A stretch of 64,000 nucleotides of DNA, from positions 248,001 through 312,000 of the forward strand of contig NZ_MWLK01000021.1 of the NCBI RefSeq assembly GCF_002198715.1, given 5' to 3'. The stretch is from Rhodomicrobium sp. R_RK_3. Lineage in GTDB: Bacteria > Pseudomonadota > Alphaproteobacteria > Rhizobiales > Rhodomicrobiaceae. This document shows, one piece after another, positions 53,984 through 62,900 of this stretch; the stretch's first letter is position 1; each line of letters opens with the position of its first letter. A program made the translations under genes and the position numbers. The notes below the pieces were generated by a model. The model saw only the letters and a program-made list of their open reading frames with translations. It was not told where the DNA came from and did not search any database.

Positions 53984-56900
53984 ATGCGGATCGATGGCGG
54001 CGGCGGCGGCGGAGCACCTGTCACTCCTGTCATGAGCGATATGGAGGAAATCCATCAGCTCAAGGTTCAGATGGCCCGCCAGCGCTATCTGGAAGCCCAG
54101 GCCGCCGCGCGCCGGGCCGCCGAACAGCAGGCTAGGACCAACACGCAGACCGCCCGCCAGAACGCCCATGCCGGACTGACCAAATATAACAGCGCGGCGC
54201 AGGCGCATCAAAAGACCTGGGCTAAGGCGCATCAGGGCGCCTACACATCCGAGAAGGCAGCCCTGGCGGCCTGGCAGGAGGATTGGGAGGAATCGGACGA
54301 AGGCAAGCGCGCCTGGGCCGAGCTGGCTCCCCTGCTCGACACCTATGACCGGGCGGTCGCCAATGACCTGCGCGTCGCGGCCGCCAATGGCGGCGGCAAC
54401 GTCAAGGCCGCCGTCGCGCAGGAAGCGGGCGAGCTGAAAGCCCCCGGCTCGGGCGATAGCTGGGAAGACGATCAGCTCGACAAGATGGTCGACAAGCAGC
54501 AGGCCAAGATCTCGGTTGAGACGCCCGAGGCCCGCGCCACGGCCATGGCGCTCGATAAGTGGCAAGCCGCCAATGACAGGCTGGCCTATGCGCAGGGCCA
54601 GCAGGCCACCGCGCAAAAGGACGGCGCGCTCAGCGTTCTCGAATATTGGGACCATGAGGTCAGCAAGGCGCAGACCGAAGCCGACGCGGCGGCGTCCGAA
54701 TTGGGAGCCACGCTCGGCACCGAGTTCGACGTGGAGGCGGGGAAGGTGCTGGGGGTGCCGCCCGGCCAGGTGAAAGAGGCCCTCAAGGGCATGACCGACG
54801 AGCAGTTCGATCAGGTCATCAAGAACGTCAAAGCCAACCATCCCGGCGATCCGCTCGCCGGGTTCCTGATCGATCAGGTCGGCGAGGCGCGCCGGTTCGA
54901 CCGCGACATCACCGTCAAGATGAAGGAGGTGCAGGGCGCCGTTCAGGACATCGGCAATCATCTCGACCAGCTCACACCGCTCGAGCGCAAGATGTGGGAC
55001 CAGGGCGACCGCGCGACGCTGGCCTTTCTGAAGCTCGCCAAAGTCGATCTCAGCCAGGGCGGGGACGGCAAGCTCAAGATCACCGTCGATGGCAAGGAGA
55101 TCGAGCTCAGCGAGATCGAGAGGAAGCTGCTCCGGGACGATGACGAGCACGATCCGGATCTCCGCATCCTGGGGCTCATGCTGCTGGGCGGCATCAGAAT
55201 CAACGAGACGGTGGTGGAGGGCAAGCCGTCCGCCGTCTTCACGCTGAACGGCGACCGGATGATGCCTGTCGCCAAGCCGGACGGCTCGATCGAGTGGCTG
55301 CGCTTCCGCGACGCGGGCGACGGCGGCTGGATTCCGGTCGAGCAGGCGCCCGACGGCAGTTGGGTTCCGGCGCTGAAGAAGGACGGCCAATCCGTCCCCG
55401 TCGTCAAGAACGACAAGGGCGAGTGGGTCCAGGCGACGAAGAACGAAAAGGGCGAGTGGGTCCCCGTCCCCAACGCCGCCCCGCTGGCCTCGGTGAAGGA
55501 TCTGAGCGGGTACGGCATCTCCAACGAGCTGCTGCAACAGGCCTCAAGCGACGCCAAGGGGACGACCCTTTCCAATCTCGCCTACTCGCTGATGCCCTAT
55601 ATGGAGATGACCCCGGACCTGAAGGTCCTGATGGGGGCGACCTCGATGGTCCGGGTACAGAACACCAAGGATCAGGTCCAGGCGCTGCTGGCCGCCGGCG
55701 ACGAGACCGGCGCCATGCGCGCCCTCACCACGAATATGGACGCCGCCTTTTCCCCGGCGGAGCGCCAGCGGATCTGGACGGATGTCGGCCTGACCGAGCT
55801 CGGCTACGATTTCATCAAGGAGCATATCCGCGATCTGACGGCGAAGCCGAATTCCGATCCGATGGCGAACGATCCGGAGACGCTCCAGGCGCGTCAGGAT
55901 TCGACCACCTATGCCGACAAGGTCGGGCGGTGGATGCAGACCATATTGGATGTCGCGCCGCCGGAATTCGCCGACCTGCTGCTGACCGTGGTCAAGGACG
56001 AGGCGAGCAAGGACTGGCAACTCGCCAACAATTCGGTCCCCGGCGTCGATCGCGGCCTCGATTTCTACAAGGGCATCAGCAAGGCCGTCGAAATGGCGCC
56101 GGGGCGCGCCGAGGAATTTGCGAATTGGATGACGGATTGGGACGGCGCGGCCTATTGGGTGCTCCCGTCCCTGCAAGGCCAGAGCTTCCTCACGACGGTG
56201 CGCTCGACGATGAGCGGCGGCGACGGCGCGCTTTCGCTCGCCATTGCCGACAAGCTGGCGCATAGCGAAGGCGGCAGCGCGCGCTACTCGGAGTTCCAGC
56301 AGGCCGTCGATATCGGTGATCAGGAGTACCGCGAGCACCAGGCCAAGACCGTCAACCGGCTGCTATTCGAGGACTTCCAGGCCAACCAGGGCCGCATCGT
56401 CAACCCCTATTTCGACCATATCCTGAACGGCAAGGTCGACGTCACCAAGTTGCAAACCATCGGCGGTCACGAGGGCGAATTCTGGCTGGAGAACTTCATC
56501 GGCACGGCGGAGGGGAAAACCCCCACCAACCTCGCCGCGGCGGAGGCCGGCGACAACAGCCAGCGCTGGTTCGAGGCTCAGCAGGATGTCATCGAGATCG
56601 ATCTCATCGCGCGGTGGATCAGAAAGGAGTCCGGCGACGATTGGCAGATCCGCGCCATCCCGGTGATCTACGCCTCCGAGCGCGACGGCTACAAATACGG
56701 CGCCCTGTTCCAACTGCAAGGCCCCGACGGCAAGCAGGTCGTGATCGACGGGCTCGCCGCTCCCGACCTTGCCGCCAAATCCGGCGGCGATCCGAAAAAG
56801 GTCGATGACGACGAGCTGCCCTACAAATATGACAGCCTGCGCAATTACCAGGACGACAACCATCTTTCCGAGGGCGGCAAGCTCTATCTGCCCTACGAGC

Positions 56901-59900
56901 TCGCGGAGGGGATGGACCCCCACGGGCTGGAGCATTTCAAGGGCAATTCCGACATCGCGGTCATCGACGCCGGGTACAAGACCAACTGGGAGAGGGCGAA
57001 GTTCGTCGGCGGCATCGCGCTTGCGATCATAGGCTTTGCCGCGGCGCCTTTCACCGGCAGCGCGTCCGCCTGGATCAGCGGGGCGGCCTGGACCGCGATC
57101 GGCCTCGGCGTCGGCTCGGGCATCTGGGTGACGGTCGACGATCTCGCCACCATGTCCGGCCATGGCCAATCCATCGGCTGGAGCAACGCCCAGGCGCGCA
57201 GCGCCTGGATCGGCCTTGCCGGCAGCCTCGTCGGCGGCAAGACCGTGTTGCTCCGCATAGGCAATCAGTTCGGCGCGCTGAATGCCCTCAACCGCTTCAG
57301 CGGCAATCTCGCCCTGGCGGGCGCCATCGGCGGCGATACCGTGCGCATGAATGTCGGGCTTGCCGGACTGGGCTTCGTGCGGAACTCGCCAAGGCTCGTC
57401 ATGGCCTCCGACGTCTTCGCCGTCGGCACAGGCGGTTATCTCACGCTCGAGCAGGGCAGCTCGCTGCTCGCCAATTGGGATAGCATGACCGATAGCGAGA
57501 AAAACGAAGCCGTGTGGATGTTCGGCCTGGGCATCTTCCAGCTCGGCACCGGCGTCGTGGGCCTGCGCAAGCCGATGGAGCTGCAGGTCGGCGCGAATTG
57601 GAAAGGCGCAAAGGCGAACCCCGCCGTCGCGCCCGCGCCGCACGCCAACAATCCGCAGCATCCCGGGCAATTTCCCCGCCCGGTGCGCATCGCGGGGACC
57701 GGCCTGCAGAACGATGTCGGCAAGAAGGTCTTCGTCGGCGGCCAGTGGTTCGACAAATCGACGGGGGAGGCGATCGAGGTGGCCTCGTCAGGCGATTTCA
57801 GGCCGGCCTCCGATCTGGTTCCGGTGACGCGGGCCGAGGGCTTCGATACGCCCGAGGTGGCCGCCTTGCCGGAGATCGTCAACGTATCGGACGAGTCCGG
57901 CGCCTCGCCGACCGACCGCCCGTCACAATACCAGGCCCTCGGCTCGGATCTGGCGACCCGCATCAATATTCGCGGTTTCACGCGCGAAGACGATCTCAAC
58001 ACCTATGTCTATGTCGGCGGCAAGCTGTACAGTCAGGCGACCGGCGAGCCGGTCAATCTGAGGCCCTCGGACGGGTTCACGTCGCTTCCCGAGGAGATCC
58101 CCGGCTACATCACCACCGGCGGAGGTCAGCCCCGGGCGACCCTCAGCGGCCACACGCCGAATCTCAGAGTGGTCGAATTGGATCCGGCCGCGCTGCGCAA
58201 CACGCCGCTCGACCTCGACCGGATCCGGGCCAGCACCACACTTGCCGCCTGGGTGAAGGGCGGCGCCGATAAGCTGAAGCAGGCCTCGATCGCGGTAGCG
58301 GCGGTCGAGGATGGCGGCACGAGGAAATACGTGCTGGCGCTGAGCGGCCTGAAGATCTGGAAAGGCGGGGTTCCGGAGTCGATCAAGATCGCCGGCACCT
58401 GGTATGAGCTCATCCTTCCAACCCGGAAGACCACCGTCCCCGCCTGGGATCGCTGGACCGTGATGCGGACCGACGCCAAGGCGAGCGTCGACAGCCTGTT
58501 CGGTGGCACCTCGCATACCATCGAGATGTCGAACAATTACCACCCCGACAGCCTGGTGTTCGAATATCTGGAAAAGACGTACGCGGGGCGGACCGGCGAT
58601 ATCGATATCGCCATTCAGAATGTGTCCAGGGACGATCCCGGCATGTGCATCGGCTGCACCATCAATGTGCACCGTTTCGCCGAGACCAATCCCCACTTGA
58701 ATCTGAACGTCATGGAAGGCACGGCCGGCACCGCGCGGTCGGCGCTCGAAATCGACCCCGGCCTCGACGCCGCCGGACGCCGCGCGCTTCAGACGGCCCT
58801 CGCAAGCGCCATCGACCCGAGCCTCGCCGGGCGGCCGGTGCATCTGGTCGTCACCAATGGCGCAACCTTCGACTATGCCTTCGGTATTGCCAGCGGCCAG
58901 GGCCGCCCGCCCGTCGGCCAAAGGACCGGGGCGATCGCGGGCCTCGATCCGTCCGAGATGACGGTCTTCGTCAGCACCGACGGCTCGCCGCAAGGGGTGA
59001 CGCTGGTTTTCGCCAAGCGGACGGCGACCGGCGAGGTCCCCGATGTCATCGGCCTGCTCGAGGGCGGCAGCGTTCCCGTCGTGTCGAAAACCCTGGCGAT
59101 CACCCATCCGCCGCTCGACGGCAATGGTCCGATCATCCTGAACGAGCAATACGCGGCGGGCGATCCCGCTGAAACCATCCCGGCCGCGCAAGGCGGAACG
59201 CAAAGGCCGTTTACCGTCAAGATGTCGCCGGCCCGGCAACGGCTGTTGCAGACCAAGTTCGATGTCGAGACGGAAGCGGCGGTGCGCAAGCAATTCTCCG
59301 ATCAGATCGACCCGGCCGCCCCGTTCAGCAAGCCGGTCATCCGTCTCGGCGATGCCGAGTTCGAAGCCCTGTATGCCGCCAAGGGTGGGAAATGGCCGCC
59401 GAGCCAGGTTCGCGCCTTCCGTGATCCCGCCTCCGATCAGATCTATTTGCGCGACCGGCCTGCCAGCTTCCTCGATACGGCCGCCCGGACGACGCTCGGC
59501 CATGAATATCTTCATCAATATGCCGCCCCCGAGTTCGACGGCGGTCCCGCCGATGTCGTCCACCGGCTGACCGATGCAAGCATTCATGAAGGGGCAACGG
59601 AATATCTTGCGTTCAAGGCGTTCGGTCCCAAGCAATACGCCGGAAAACCATTTGGATATTTGCAATATATCAAGAGCGTCATTGATAGGACGAATGCCGT
59701 CCCGGATGACTTGCCGTACTGGCGGGAAGCCCTGATCGCGGAGAATGTGTTCGAGCGAATGGGGCCTGCCGCGAGCGACGCCTATTTCCGGGGCGATCGG
59801 AGCGCGATCAACGATTTCCAATTGGAGGCTCTGCTCGACGAGGACGTCAGCCTCGTGTTTCGCGGGCCGGGCTTCGTGCGGAGCGCGCCGCAGGCAGCGG

Positions 59901-62900
59901 CTGCCGGCCGTCAACCGCGCGCGGCCTCGCAACCGCCGGGCGATGCCTATGCGGCTTCGAGCTGGGGCACTTTCTATCGCCGGCTGCAAAAGGGCCAGGT
60001 CACCTATCCGACCGACCAGTATGTCTATGTGGTGAGGTCGCCGCGCGGCGCGGACGCGCTGTTCTCGGCCGGCGACATCGCTTACCAGGGCAAGATCCGC
60101 GCCGGGGCAACCGACATCGATTGGATCGGCGCTCCGCCCCCCAATGTCTCCGCCCGAAAGGTTGCCGATATTTTCGGATCGCCCGGCCAGGGCAAGCTGT
60201 TCCGGGTCGTCGTCAGCAGCATCGATCCGCAAGCGATGCAGCAGACGCAAGGCCGGATGCGCGTTCCGCTGACGCCGCAATTGCCGGGGCAGCCCGTCAA
60301 GGCGGCGACGCCCACGGTGACGGCGCTGAGCGGCGACGGCTATCCGGCCTATAGCTGGACGACATTCCGCAGCCGGCTGCAGAATGGCCGGCTCACCTAC
60401 CCGGCGGACCATTATGTCTATGTCGTCCGGGCGGGCAAAACCGGCAAAGGCGGCGATCTATCGTTCCGCGCGTCCGATATCGCCTTCCAGGGCAAGATCG
60501 ATGCCGGGGCCCATGATGTGAACTGGATCGGGGCGGCGCCCAATATCGCCGGCAAGACGGTGGCCGATATCTTCGGCAGCGCCGGAGCGGGCAAACTCTT
60601 CCGCATCGTGGTCAGCCCGGAGACGCCGGCGACGCTGGCGCAGAACCAGGGCGTGCTCAAGGTCTCCTTCACGACGAACCCGCCGGGCGCCCCCGTGACC
60701 GTCAAGACCCCGGTGCCTCCGCCGGTCCCCGCGCCTGCCCCCCTGCCGCCCGTGCCGCAGGGCGTTCCGCTCTCCGGTGCGGCGTCCAAGATCTTTCCGA
60801 CCCGGCTCTGGCCGGAGACGGAAGCGGCGATCCGGCGCGGCTTCTTCGCGTCGCCGGACGACCAATATGTCTATGTCTACGCTGTTCCGCAGAAGGCAAC
60901 CGGACTGCCCGCGGATCTCAGCGCCGGCGATCTTCAGGCCTATGGCATCCTTCCAGCCGGCGCCGACGAGATCATGTGGCAGCCCGGCTTCAACGCGACG
61001 CCGGAGCAGATCGCCAAGGGCGGCACGGTGCTGGAGGCGTGGGGCACCCCGACCCAGCCTTACCGGCCGGGTGTTCCGCGTGGCAGCGAGATCCTCGCCT
61101 TCGTCATAAGCAAGACGCCGAAGAAAGATTTGGATAGCGCCGGCAGCATGACCGATATCCCCTGGGTTCTGGAGAAGAGCAAGATCCCGGGGCCGGCCAA
61201 CGCGGCGGCTTATCAGCAGCCGCGCTACGGCTTCAAGGGCGGGTTCAAGGACCATGACCGCGGACCGAGGGCCTATGCCGGCGTGCAGACCGTCATCGGC
61301 GTCAACGACGCCTATCACCGGATGCGCGGCCAGGTCTATCGGCCGGGCGAGGGGTGGGGCCCATCGGGAGAGCCCAACGACGTCCGCCGGGTGCCGCAAT
61401 TCGCGGTGACCTTCCTGCGCGGGCCCAAATATGCCTATCAGGACAAGGCGCGTGGAACGGTCGTCGCGGAAGCCCATAATCACAAGGGCACTTTCGTCCA
61501 TCCCTTCTACATTCACGACCGGGCCGCGGTGCAGAGGCTGCTGCGGGCGGGCAATACGCCCGGCATCATCAATGATCCCGATGTCGAGATCCAGATTTCG
61601 AACCAGTTCGTGCCCTATGCGGTGATGCGGGGCGGCAAATGGACGGGCTACACCGACCGGGATACCGCGCGCACCACGGTGAAATATGCGCCGATGGACG
61701 ACTGGAAGACCCTGCGGCATTGGTCCGAGCTGACCCCTGAGGAGCAGGCCCACGTCATTCCGTCCATCACCGGCATCCCGACCTATCCGGGCGCCGGCAT
61801 CGATCCGGTGAAATATCTCTCCGATCTCCTGACCTGGAACTATGACGTCTATCCCATGGCCGGCGAACTGACGGTCAGGGCCAAGGAATTGTGGACCATC
61901 CTCACCGGCCGGACGCACACGACGACCAAGCCGCTGCTGTCGACCGATGTCGGCGAGATGGTCGGACGCGACGAGCAAACGCTGCTGTCGGTATTCGAGG
62001 CGCTGCGCGACGCGGGGATCCTGACCAACATCCACAATGATGCAAGCTTTGCCGAGTTCGGCGTCGACGGCAGGCCGACACCGGCTTCGGGCGATGCGCG
62101 GTTCTTCTTCGGCCTGATGCGTCTTTTGATGATGGTCGGCCCTTACGACATGTCGGGCATACCCTTCGACGGGCCCAATTTCAGCCTGAGCGACGGCGAC
62201 GTTTCCACGGTGCTGGCGGCCGGCCCGTCGCGCCGGGGCATGAACGTCTTCGGTTCCCACTTCTTCATGGCCAATATCACCAAGGCGGCGCCGCATCATT
62301 TCGAATTGCTGACGATGCTGCTCAACCATCCATTGCTCGAGCACGTCAATCTCGACGCCTCCTGGCTGCCGACCGCCGAGCACATGCTCTCCGATGTCAA
62401 CGGCTTCGCCGACATCATCAGCACCGGACGCGTGTTCTACGGCGGCGACATCCTCAACTTCCAAAGCATCCAGCAGCTTGCGGCGCCGTGGTTCATGCAG
62501 CAGCCGATCCTGGGCAGGCTCGACGCCATCGGCACCAATGCCATGGGCCACGACGCGCTCAACTGGTATGCCGGCGACGCATTCCGCGAGGCCTACGCCA
62601 AATCCAAGCCAGCCATCGATTGGTTCCGCTACAGAAACTACCGGGCCGGCACCTCGCAGGCCTTGATCGACGACATGCCCCGCGCCCGCCGCGCCGGCTA
62701 CGACAAATGGATCGCCGATTATGAGGCCGCCCATCCCGAGGTGCTCGATCCGGCCATCTATCAGTCTCTCCTGGCCAAGGATCAGATCCCCGGCCAGCAG
62801 CCTGTGTCCGCGCTCTGGACGCCGAAATCGACCAGCCTGCCGCGGATTCAGCTCCGGTCGACCGACCTCCAGGACGCCGTGTTCAAGCTGGCGCATGGGG

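Noticed and set aside
54516-54773. Open frames within the giant gene on both strands, some very long on the minus strand (53927-55537, 57923-60412, 60458-63859)
   Set aside because: They are shadows of the plus-strand frame 2 in high-GC DNA: Arg/Pro/Gly/His-rich, no ribosome binding sites or family motifs, while frame 2 stays open for 10 kb with recognisable domain features.
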